Source: Microbacteriaceae bacterium (GTDB lineage: Bacteria > Actinomycetota > Actinomycetes > Actinomycetales > Microbacteriaceae). Taken from it: a stretch of DNA of 34,893 nucleotides. Where the stretch lies: contig JAIXXG010000132.1 of the NCBI GenBank assembly GCA_027490915.1, positions 1 through 34,893 on the forward strand, written 5' to 3'. Both the position numbers and the translations under genes were made by a program. The notes under the pieces are model-generated. The model was not told the origin of the DNA. It saw nothing but the letters and a program-made list of their open reading frames with translations, and did no database searches. Of this stretch, positions 24,167 to 31,115 are shown in pieces (position 1 is the first letter of the stretch; every line of letters starts with the position of its first letter).

Positions 24167-25363
24167 ATGGCTCATCCTGCCCCATCGACCGCGGCCGACG
24201 TGCGGCTGGCGGCAGGCTGCCAGTTCCGGGCCGCCGACGACACGTTGCCGGTGGTCGTGGCCAATCTCGTGGCGCTCGGGTTCGACCTCATCTACCTCGT
24301 CGATCACCTCAACGAGAGCATCCCCCTCGCCCAGCTGCAGGCGCTCACCGCCGGGCGCAGCGAGCTGCGGATCATCCGCAAGCAGACCGCGCCCTACGCG
24401 CAGTCGGGGGTGCACAGCCTGCTGCTGCGGATGGCGCAGAACGACGGCGCGCATGCCTACCTGCACGTCGACGCCGACGAGTTTCCCGCCCCGATCGCCG
24501 CACCGGCGGGGTCGCCGGCCTCCGGCGCGTCTGCCCTCGGCACCGACGGTCGCCTGCGGGATGCCGTGCACGCGTGGCTCGTGCGTGCGAGCAGCATCGG
24601 CCTGCTGGTGCCGCACCAGAACGTGCTGCAGCGCCGCGACGTCGAGCGGTGGGGAGTCGAGACGCTGACGGCGCCGACCCGGTTCGCCCTCGGCCCCGCC
24701 GAGGGGGTCGCGGCCGCCGACGCCGGCTACTTCGCGCGCTCGCCCAACGTGCGCGCGATCGTGCGGCTCGAGCCCGGAGGGCTCGCCGACCGCTGGGTGC
24801 GATGGGGCTCGCACCGCGTGCGCGCGCGCCGCGCGGGTCGCGTCGGTGGGCAGGCGCCGGTGGAGGTGTCGCCCGACCTGGTGATGCTGCACCTGCCGTA
24901 TCCGAGCCGCCGCGCGCTCGAATCGCGACGGGGGTTCCGCGAGCGCGCGAGCGGTGTCGTGGTCGACAACCGCGGCTCGGCCCCCGTGCGGTGGGAGGAC
25001 GTGAGCCTGCCCGCGCACCCCGCCGATCCGCATCCGGGCCCGCGCGTGCGCACCGCACCGACCGCCGGCTTCGACGCGCTGCGCGAGCGCCTGCGAGCGG
25101 CCGGGCTGCTCGAGGTGCTCGCCGACGAGGCGCTCGCCGCGCAGCGCACCGCCCTGGTGCCCACGGATGCCGACGCCGTGTTCGCCGCGGCCGCCGACCT
25201 GCTCACCGCCACGATCGTGCCGCGCGACGACCGCGAGGGCGACGACCGCGACGGCGACGACAGCGAGGGCGACGACGACGACGGCGACGACGACGGCGAG
25301 GGTGCCGCGGTGGACGACGCCGCTGTGGTGGACGCCGCCGCCGACGGCTCTGAGCTCGACTGA
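24167..25363 (+). CDS. glycosyltransferase family 2-like protein with acidic tail
   Basis: A 398-residue soluble protein like the glycosyl transferase family 2/92 (DUF4422/Glyco_tranf_2_4-type) group. It shows ALGFDLIYLVDHLNE near the start, RIIRKQTAPYAQSGVHS, and the metal-binding DxD in HVDADEF (D102, D104), followed by VPHQNV and a C-terminal LHLPYPSRRALESRRGF typical for this group. Donor and acceptor are unknown; a cell-surface polysaccharide or teichoic-acid-like glycan is plausible. From about residue 354 the protein ends in a run of Asp, Glu and Gly. A start further upstream is rejected because the -10 box and the divergent ATG fix it at 24167. Its stop is one base from the convergent amidohydrolase stop. 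Confidence 0.75.
   Translation: MAHPAPSTAADVRLAAGCQFRAADDTLPVVVANLVALGFDLIYLVDHLNESIPLAQLQALTAGRSELRIIRKQTAPYAQSGVHSLLLRMAQNDGAHAYLHVDADEFPAPIAAPAGSPASGASALGTDGRLRDAVHAWLVRASSIGLLVPHQNVLQRRDVERWGVETLTAPTRFALGPAEGVAAADAGYFARSPNVRAIVRLEPGGLADRWVRWGSHRVRARRAGRVGGQAPVEVSPDLVMLHLPYPSRRALESRRGFRERASGVVVDNRGSAPVRWEDVSLPAHPADPHPGPRVRTAPTAGFDALRERLRAAGLLEVLADEALAAQRTALVPTDADAVFAAAADLLTATIVPRDDREGDDRDGDDSEGDDDDGDDDGEGAAVDDAAVVDAAADGSELD
25226..25300 (+). repeat. Asp/Glu/Gly-coding low-complexity repeat
   Basis: Degenerate GACGAC-NNC-GAN-GGC units that encode the acidic tail of the glycosyltransferase (DDxxGDD pattern, about 25 codons). Length variation between strains is likely. Confidence 0.8.
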
Positions 25364-25364
25364 C

Positions 25365-27137
25365 TCAGCCGTGCACGCGGCGGCCCGCGACCCAGGTGCC
25401 GACCGTGCGGGTGGCGTGGATGCTCGGCGCGGGCCCCGCGAACGGGTCGCGGTCGGTCGCGGCCAGGTCGGCGACCGCCCCAACCTCGATGAGTCCCGTG
25501 ACGTGCGCATCGCCCGGCCCGCGCCCGTTGATGAACGCCGACCCGGCGGTGTAGGCGTCGAGCGCCTCGGCGAGCGTGAGCGCCTCGTGCGCGAGCAGCG
25601 GCTCGGGGTCGTGCTCGGGGTCGTCGACGGGAAGCGTGCGGTTCACCGCGACGTGGATCGCCTGCCACGGGTCGGGGGTCGAGACGGGCCAGTCGCTGCC
25701 GGCGCACAGCCGCGGGCGAACATCCGTGGCGCCGACGGTGCGCAGGATGCTCGCGAACGGGTACTGCGTCGCGGTGCGCTCGGGGCCGACGACGGGCACG
25801 GTCAGCTCGCGCATCTGCGGCTCGTAGCAGGCCCAGAGCGCCTGCATGTTCGCCGTCACGCCGAGGGCGGCGAACCGGGCCACGTCGTCGGGATGCACGA
25901 ACTGCAGGTGGGCGAGGTGGTGGCGGCGGGCATCCGTCGTCGGGCGCGAAGGCCAGTCGTTGGCGATGGAAGCCGCCTCGAACGCGTCGAGCGCGTCGCG
26001 CGTCGCCCGGTCTCCGATGACGTGGATGTGCGCGCTGAAGCCCGCCGCGTCGAGCGCGATGACCGCGTCGGTGAGGGCCTGCCCGCCGACGAAGGCGATG
26101 CCGCGCGGGTGCTCGCCCTCACCGAACTCCCCGAGGTAGGGCTCGAGCATCGAGGCGGTGCCGTTCTCGACGACGCCATCGGCCATGATCTTGACGGCCG
26201 AGAGACGAAAGCGGGATGCGGGGCCGAGGTCGCGCGCGTGCGCCTCGCGCTTCGCCACGAGCTCAGCGACCTGCTCGGTGCCGCGAGCGCGGTCCCACCA
26301 CAGCGCGCCGACCACGTCGACGGTGACTCGTCCCTCCGCGAGCGCGCGACGGTAGACGAGCGCGGTGTCGCTCGCCCCGAAGTAGTCGCCGACGATCGCG
26401 TCGTGCCACCCCGTGATGCCGAGGCTGTGGGCGTAGCGCTGCGCCTCGAGCAGCGCGGCGTACTCGTCGTCGGGGCTCGGCGTGGGCGCGACCGCGGCCA
26501 CGAGCGCCGCGGCACCCTCGTGCAGGGTGCCCTGCGGGCTGCCGTCAGCGAGCCGCTCGATGCGGCCGTCGGCGGGGTCGGGCGTCTCGGCGGTGATGCC
26601 CGCGAGGGCGAGAGCAGCCGAGTTGGCCCAGGCGCCGTGGTGGTCGCGGTTGTAGAGGAAGACGGGGCGGATCGCCTCGATCGCGTCGAGCGCGGCGGCG
26701 CTCGGGGTGCCGCCGGCGAAGGCGCTCATCGCCCAGCCGCCGCCGGTGATCCAGGCGCGCGCGGCGTCGCATCCGCGGGGCGGGTTCGTGCGGGCGTAGT
26801 CGGTGATGATGCGGGCGTAGTCGTCGAGGCTCGCGCCCTCGCTGAGGTCGGAGCTGAGCCGCTCGAGCCCGCCCTGGATGGGGTGGATGTGGGCGTCGAC
26901 GAAACCCGCGTGCAGCATCCCGCCCGCCAGATCGACGACCTCGGTATCGGGCCCGCGCCAGGCGGAGAGGTCGGCGTCGATCGCGACGATGATGCCGTCG
27001 CGCACGGCGACCTCGAGCGCTTCCGGTGCGGCGCCCGCGACAGAGCCAGAAACGCGATCGCGCCCCGGCCCCCGGTAGACGACTCCTCCGGTGAAGAGGA
27101 GGTCGGCCGGGGGCTCGGGGCGCGATTCGGTGGTCAC
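25365..27137 (-). CDS. amidohydrolase (YtcJ-like)
   Basis: Metal-dependent hydrolase of the amidohydrolase superfamily, 590 residues, the length of the YtcJ/NfdA group. After an N-terminal beta sandwich (ADLLFTGGVVYRG) comes the first metal motif DAHIHP (H83, H85) in GFVDAHIHPIQGG. Later blocks are VKIMADGVVENGTAS, where the bridging Lys-type residue lies; HIHVIGDRATRDALDAFEAA, the metal His; and CAGSDWPVS, with the catalytic Asp. Substrate unknown; relatives hydrolyse N-substituted formamides or amino acid derivatives. GTG start chosen because TAGCAT lies 7 nt before it. Confidence 0.92.
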   Translation of the reverse strand: MTTESRPEPPADLLFTGGVVYRGPGRDRVSGSVAGAAPEALEVAVRDGIIVAIDADLSAWRGPDTEVVDLAGGMLHAGFVDAHIHPIQGGLERLSSDLSEGASLDDYARIITDYARTNPPRGCDAARAWITGGGWAMSAFAGGTPSAAALDAIEAIRPVFLYNRDHHGAWANSAALALAGITAETPDPADGRIERLADGSPQGTLHEGAAALVAAVAPTPSPDDEYAALLEAQRYAHSLGITGWHDAIVGDYFGASDTALVYRRALAEGRVTVDVVGALWWDRARGTEQVAELVAKREAHARDLGPASRFRLSAVKIMADGVVENGTASMLEPYLGEFGEGEHPRGIAFVGGQALTDAVIALDAAGFSAHIHVIGDRATRDALDAFEAASIANDWPSRPTTDARRHHLAHLQFVHPDDVARFAALGVTANMQALWACYEPQMRELTVPVVGPERTATQYPFASILRTVGATDVRPRLCAGSDWPVSTPDPWQAIHVAVNRTLPVDDPEHDPEPLLAHEALTLAEALDAYTAGSAFINGRGPGDAHVTGLIEVGAVADLAATDRDPFAGPAPSIHATRTVGTWVAGRRVHG

Positions 27138-27141
27138 ACCA

Positions 27142-27165
27142 GCGATGCTACGGGCGCAGCATCGC
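27142..27165. terminator. hairpin after nrdB, overlapping amidohydrolase -10
   Basis: GCGATGCT (27142-27149) and AGCATCGC (27158-27165) form a perfect 8-bp stem with an 8-nt loop, 9 bp after the nrdB stop. The same bases include TAGCAT (27150 to 27145, minus strand), the -10 box 7 nt before the amidohydrolase GTG, so it may be both terminator and operator. Confidence 0.5.
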
Positions 27166-27173
27166 GGCGACGA

Positions 27174-28154
27174 CTAGCCCTGCTTGGCGTTGACCTCGTA
27201 GGAGGTGTTGGTCGACTCGAAGAAGTTGACCAGCTGCAGGGTGTCGTTGGCGGTCGCCATCCACTTGGCCGGGTTCGACACGTTGTAGGCGGGCTCGAAG
27301 CCGAGCTCCTCCAGGCGGCGGTCGGCCAGGTACTTGACGTACTGGTTGATGTAGTTGGCGTTGAGACCGAGGATGCCGTTGGGCAGGAGGTCGTGGTTGT
27401 ACGCCTCCTCCATCTCGACCGCGTCGAGGATCATCTGGCGGATCTCGTTCGCGAACTCCGGCGTCTGCAGGTCGGGGTTCTCCTCCAGCACCGTCAGGAT
27501 GAGGTTGATGCCGAACTTCAGGTGCAGCGACTCGTCGCGCACGATCCAGTCGACGAGCGAGCCGAAGTTGCGCAGCAGGTTCCGCTGGCGGAACGACAGC
27601 GCCACCATGAAGCCGCTGTAGAACCAGATGCCCTCGAGGATCACGTTGTACGCGACGAGGTTGCGGATGAAGTCCTGCTTGCCCTCGGTCGTCGTGATGT
27701 CGAGGGTGTCTTCGGTCATGCGCTTGATGAACGTGACCTCGAACTCCTCCTTGCGCGCCATCGACGGCACGTCGACGTGGCTGTCGTAGGCGGCGGCGCG
27801 GTCGATCGGGAAGGTCTCGAGCACGTACTCGAAGCTCATGCAGTGGTTCGCTTCTTCCCACATCTGCTTCGCGAGGTAGAGGTGCGCCTCGGGAGCCTTG
27901 ACGTAGGGGTACACGCCGAACGCGAGCGCCTTGTTGACGAGCAGCTCGTTCGGGTTGAAGTACGACATGAGGAACGTGATCGCGTGACGCTCCTCATCCG
28001 TCATCTTCTTGAAGTCGGCGATGTCCTCGCCCAGCTGCACCTCGTTGGGGAACCAGGTGTTCGCAACAGCCTGGTCGTAGAGGTCCATAGCCCACTTGTA
28101 GGTGACCGGCTTGAGCAGCAGGCCTTCCTGGATTCCGGTTCCGAGGATTCCCAT
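27174..28154 (-). CDS. nrdB: class Ic ribonucleotide reductase beta subunit
   Basis: Holds the metal cofactor that starts radical chemistry in making deoxynucleotides. The 326-residue protein keeps all six ligands: E70, E101, H104 (WEEANHCMSF), E174 (ILEGIWFYSGF), E208 and H211 (RDESLHL). The residue seven after E101, the radical Tyr122 of E. coli, is F108. The first ligand is Glu70 rather than Asp. Phe plus Glu is the pattern of Chlamydia trachomatis R2 (class Ic), which uses Mn(IV)/Fe(III) instead of a Tyr radical. W34 and the C-terminal Y319 of the long-range radical path are kept. AGAAAG precedes the ATG. It follows the nrdA tail ORF by 68 bp. Class Ie is excluded because no ligand is lost. 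Confidence 0.93.
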   Translation of the reverse strand: MGILGTGIQEGLLLKPVTYKWAMDLYDQAVANTWFPNEVQLGEDIADFKKMTDEERHAITFLMSYFNPNELLVNKALAFGVYPYVKAPEAHLYLAKQMWEEANHCMSFEYVLETFPIDRAAAYDSHVDVPSMARKEEFEVTFIKRMTEDTLDITTTEGKQDFIRNLVAYNVILEGIWFYSGFMVALSFRQRNLLRNFGSLVDWIVRDESLHLKFGINLILTVLEENPDLQTPEFANEIRQMILDAVEMEEAYNHDLLPNGILGLNANYINQYVKYLADRRLEELGFEPAYNVSNPAKWMATANDTLQLVNFFESTNTSYEVNAKQG

Positions 28155-28222
28155 GATCGTGTCGTGTCTTTCTGGTGTCAGATGCGGTTAGGAGAGGGTG
28201 GGGTGGATGGTGCGAGACCTGC

Positions 28223-28333
28223 CTACTGGCAGCTCTCGCACTGCAGCTCGTCCATCGGGTCGATCGGAACCTGGTAGCCGAGAAGCTGGGTGGTCGGAGC
28301 GGCCGGGGCCGCGCCGTCGAAGAAGTCGTGCAT
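28223..28333 (-). CDS. separate NrdA C-terminal tail (CESCQ), 36 aa
   Basis: A 36-residue ORF starting MHDFFDGAAP and ending IDPMDELQCESCQ. The ending (redox Cys pair C32, C35) is the swinging tail found at the C-terminus of class I NrdA proteins, which reduces the active-site disulfide and is re-reduced by thioredoxin or glutaredoxin. Here it is not fused: NrdA stops at TGA (28335-28333) and this ATG (28333-28331) shares a base with it (TGATG), in the -1 frame relative to nrdA. Coupled re-initiation would make it a separate peptide; a frameshift would make a full NrdA. No canonical slippery heptamer is seen at the junction. A single-base sequencing error cannot be ruled out, although there is no homopolymer here. 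Confidence 0.75.
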   Translation of the reverse strand: MHDFFDGAAPAAPTTQLLGYQVPIDPMDELQCESCQ

Positions 28334-30852
28334 CACTCGCCCGCCTTCACTGCGCCGCCGAAGCCGAAGCCCTTGCGGGAGGGCGCAACGCCCTCAGGCG
28401 TTGCGCTGGCGCTGGCGCCAGTGTCGGCCCCTGCCGTTGAACCCGCCGAGGCACCGGCAGCCGCGCCGAAGCCCTTCTTGGGCGCGCCCGACGTGCCGGC
28501 GATGGCCTCGGCCTTGTTGACCTTGACCGTCGACTGCTCGGCGGTGTGGCGCGGCTTCATGTGCAGGTAGTAGGTCGTCTTCACGCCCTTCTTCCACGCG
28601 GCCGAGTAGATGTCGACCATGTCGTCGATGTCGCGCGTCTCGAGGTACATGTTGCGGCTGATGGCCTGGTCGATCCACTTCTGGGCCCGCGCCGCGACCT
28701 CGAGGAAGGCGTAGGGCGAGAGCTGGAAGCTCGTCTTGTAGGCGGCGCGGATCTCCTCCGGGATCGCCGTGATGCCCGAGATGTCGCCCTGGCTGCGCAG
28801 GATGTCCTCCCGCACGCGCTCCCACAGCCCGCGCTCCTGCAGCGCGGCCACGAGGTTGCGGTTGACCTCGAGGAACTTGCCCGAGCTGGTCGAGCGGCTG
28901 AAGATCTGCGAGAACTGCGGGTCGAGGCCCGGGGTCGTGCCGGCGACGAGGCCGATCGACGCCGTGGGGGCGATCGCCATCAGGGTGGCGTTGCGCATGC
29001 CGCCCTTGACCTTCTCGCGGAGGGCATCCCAGTCGAGGCGGGTGGTGCGGTTGACCTGCACCTCGACGCCGCGGTCGGCCTCGGTGAGGTCGATCGTGTC
29101 GATCGGCACGAGGCCCTGCGACCACCGGCTGCCCGGGAAGTTCTGGTACGAGCCGCGCTCGCGGGCGAGGTCGGCCGACTCGTCGATCGCGGCGTACGAG
29201 ACGTGCTCCATGATCTCGTCGATGAGCTCGAACGCCTCCTCCGAGTCGTACGAGTAGCCGAGCTTCTCGACGACGTCGGTGAAGCCCATGACGCCGAGAC
29301 CGATCGCGCGGTTGGTCTGGTTGGCGTGGTCGGCCTCGTCGACGCTCGACACCGTGATGTCGATGAGGTTGTCGAGCTGGCGCACGGCCTGGCGGGCGCT
29401 CTCGTCGATCTTCGCCCAGTCGATGCGGCCGCCCTGCTCGTCCTGGATCAGGTGCTGCGAGAGGTTGATCGAGGCGAGGTTGCAGACCGAGATGTTGTCG
29501 CGGTCTTGCGGCAGGCAGATCTCGGTGCAGAGGTTCGACAGGGGGATCGTGCCGGTGTTGTTGTTGATGGCGCGGTTGTTGATCGTGTCCTTCCACGTCA
29601 GCCACGGGTGGCTGGTGGACTGCAGCGAGATGAGGATCTGCTTGAACTGCTCGCGCGCGCCGATCTTCTTGAACATGTTGAGTTCGCCGCGCTCGGCCAT
29701 CGCCACGTACTCGGCGTAGCGCTTCGAGAACTCCTTGCCGTACAGCTCGTTGAGGTCGGCGACCTCGAGCGGGTCGAAGAGGTACCAGTCGTCGTCGTTC
29801 TGCACGCGCTTCATGAACTCGTCGCTGATCCACACCGCGGTGTTGGCGGTGCGGGTGCGGCGGTAGGGGTCACCCGAGTTCTGACGCAGGTCGAGGAACT
29901 CGGGGAAGTCCATGTGCCAGTTCTCCATGTAGAAGCAGAGGGCACCGAACTTCTTGCCGCCGCGGCTGACCGCGCGCAGCACCGAGTCGATCGTGTGCAT
30001 GAACGGGATCGGCCCGGTCGAGGTCGTGTTGTTCGAGCGGATGGGCGAGCCCTGGGCGCGCAGCTTGGTGACCGAGAGGCCGATGCCGCCGGTGCCCTTG
30101 GTCAGCCACATGACGTCGCGCACGCTCTTGGCGATGTGCTCGATGTCGTCTTGCATCTCCATGACGAAGCAGTTCGACAGCTGGGGGTAGCTCGTGCCGG
30201 CGTTGACGAGCGTCGAGCCCGCGGCGAGGTACTCGAGCTTCGACATCTTCGAGTAGAACGCGATGGCGTGCGAGGTGGGGTCGGCCTCGTTGAGCGAGAG
30301 GCCCATGGCCACGCGCATCCAGAAGTACTGCGGGGTCTCGAGGGGCTCGCCGTTGCGCGCCTTGATGCCGTAGCGGTTGTTGAGGGTGACGACGCCGATG
30401 TACTTCAGCAGCTCGTCGTTCTGCGGGTCGAGCACGTCGGCGAGGGCGTCGAGGTCGAACAGCTCGGGGAAGCGCGAGTCGAGCAGCACCTCGTCGACAC
30501 CGCGACGGATGTAGTCGGCGAAGTGCGCGCGGTGCAGCTCGCGCAGCTCGGCCGCGTTCTCGTAGTCGCCGAGCACGCGCTTGTAGATGGTCTTCAGCAG
30601 CAGGCGCGCCGCGACGACGTCGAAGGCGGGGTCGTCCTTGACGTTCTGCAGGGCGACCTGGATGACCGCCTCGTCGAGCTGCTGCGTGGTGATGCCGTCG
30701 AACAGGGTCAGCTCGAGCTCGCTCGCGATCTGGGTGACCCACGCGACCTGGTCGGGAAGACCCTCGGCCGCGCGCTCGATCGCCAGGTTGATCTTGTTGG
30801 CGTCGTACGGCTCACGGCTTCCATCGCGCTTCACCACGGTGATGCTGCTCAC
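28333..30852 (-). CDS. nrdA: ribonucleoside-diphosphate reductase alpha subunit, lacking the Cys tail
   Basis: Catalytic subunit that reduces ribonucleotides to deoxyribonucleotides. The 839-residue protein has an N-terminal ATP cone (VKRDGSREPYDANK, residues 7-20 onward) for allosteric control, C228 (LSNCF), N440-C442-E444 (SNLCTE) and C457 (SVCNLAS) as active-site residues, and the radical-transfer pair Y761-Y762 (KTTYYLHM). From about 781 to 839 it is an Ala/Gly-rich linker that ends KAGE and stops, without the usual CxxC end. That end is in the next ORF. GTG start with GGGAGAG 7 nt upstream. Regulated by NrdR boxes and probably a leader hairpin. Genes run nrdA, tail, nrdB. Confidence 0.95.
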   Translation of the reverse strand: MSSITVVKRDGSREPYDANKINLAIERAAEGLPDQVAWVTQIASELELTLFDGITTQQLDEAVIQVALQNVKDDPAFDVVAARLLLKTIYKRVLGDYENAAELRELHRAHFADYIRRGVDEVLLDSRFPELFDLDALADVLDPQNDELLKYIGVVTLNNRYGIKARNGEPLETPQYFWMRVAMGLSLNEADPTSHAIAFYSKMSKLEYLAAGSTLVNAGTSYPQLSNCFVMEMQDDIEHIAKSVRDVMWLTKGTGGIGLSVTKLRAQGSPIRSNNTTSTGPIPFMHTIDSVLRAVSRGGKKFGALCFYMENWHMDFPEFLDLRQNSGDPYRRTRTANTAVWISDEFMKRVQNDDDWYLFDPLEVADLNELYGKEFSKRYAEYVAMAERGELNMFKKIGAREQFKQILISLQSTSHPWLTWKDTINNRAINNNTGTIPLSNLCTEICLPQDRDNISVCNLASINLSQHLIQDEQGGRIDWAKIDESARQAVRQLDNLIDITVSSVDEADHANQTNRAIGLGVMGFTDVVEKLGYSYDSEEAFELIDEIMEHVSYAAIDESADLARERGSYQNFPGSRWSQGLVPIDTIDLTEADRGVEVQVNRTTRLDWDALREKVKGGMRNATLMAIAPTASIGLVAGTTPGLDPQFSQIFSRSTSSGKFLEVNRNLVAALQERGLWERVREDILRSQGDISGITAIPEEIRAAYKTSFQLSPYAFLEVAARAQKWIDQAISRNMYLETRDIDDMVDIYSAAWKKGVKTTYYLHMKPRHTAEQSTVKVNKAEAIAGTSGAPKKGFGAAAGASAGSTAGADTGASASATPEGVAPSRKGFGFGGAVKAGE
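28383..28406 (-). other. 10-bp perfect hairpin near the nrdA 3' end
   Basis: GCGCAACGCC and GGCGTTGCGC flank a 4-nt loop, about 48 nt before the nrdA stop. A further stem (GCGGCC-CC-GGCCGC, 28299-28312) lies about 18 nt after the TGATG junction. Either might affect translation there. Confidence 0.6.
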
Positions 30853-30924
30853 GTGCCCACTCTCCCTCTCGGGGCCTGCTCGGCCCTGTCTTCTCGCGGC
30901 CGCTGCTCAGCCGCCTGCTGTCGG

Positions 30925-30947
30925 AAAAAGCCCGGAAATCCGGGCTT
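30925..30947 (-). terminator. intrinsic-terminator-like hairpin in the nrdA leader
   Basis: Read on the minus strand: AAGCCCGG, loop ATTT, CCGGGCTT, continuing into TTTTT (30929 to 30925). An 8-bp GC-rich stem plus a T5 run is the most terminator-like structure in the window. It lies between the NrdR boxes and the GTG of nrdA, about 70 nt before the start. No minus-strand gene lies upstream that needs terminating. An attenuator is the simplest explanation. Confidence 0.65.
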
Positions 30948-30975
30948 CTCGCGCTGATCCCCTCGCGCGGTGTGA

Positions 30976-31023
30976 TCACTATATATCGGGGGTCTGACAA
31001 AGTTCCCACCCAACATCTAGTGG
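30976..31023. promoter_or_regulatory. tandem NrdR boxes upstream of nrdA
   Basis: TCACTATATATCGGGG (30976-30991) and ACCCAACATCTAGTGG (31008-31023) each match about 12 of 16 positions of the NrdR-box consensus acaCwAtATaTwGtgt. They are separated by 16 bp, so they lie three helical turns apart on the same face, as in known NrdR sites. The first box covers TATAGT on the minus strand, a candidate -10 of nrdA. NrdR is the global repressor of ribonucleotide reductase genes; its gene is not in this window. Confidence 0.8.
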
Positions 31024-31028
31024 GCGTG

Positions 31029-31079
31029 TCGTCCACACATGTGCATAACTCGCGTGACTTATGCACAGCCTGTGGGCAA
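31029..31079. promoter_or_regulatory. cluster of four DnaA-box-like 9-mers
   Basis: TCGTCCACA (31029-31037, +), TGTGCATAA (31040-31048, i.e. TTATGCACA on -), TTATGCACA (31059-31067, +), TGTGGGCAA (31071-31079, i.e. TTGCCCACA on -). Each differs at one position from TT(A/G)TCCACA. The middle two form a 9-bp inverted repeat with a 10-bp spacer. They lie between the NrdR boxes and the MFS promoter. Confidence 0.5.
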
Positions 31080-31100
31080 CCTCCGACACTCCGCGAGCCG

Positions 31101-31106
31101 TAGGCT
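31101..31106 (+). promoter_or_regulatory. -10 box of MFS transporter gene
   Basis: TAGGCT, 9 nt before GTG 31116. Confidence 0.45.
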
Positions 31107-31115
31107 GGAGCCCTT

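Noticed and set aside
25167-28277. 1036-codon open frame on the plus strand
   Set aside because: Antisense to the amidohydrolase and nrdB; composition is that of a shadow frame, with no recognisable domain.
28333-28335. nrdA as a pseudogene
   Set aside because: All catalytic residues are intact, the missing tail is present intact immediately downstream, and the operon has elaborate regulation; a split gene or a one-base assembly error fits better than decay.
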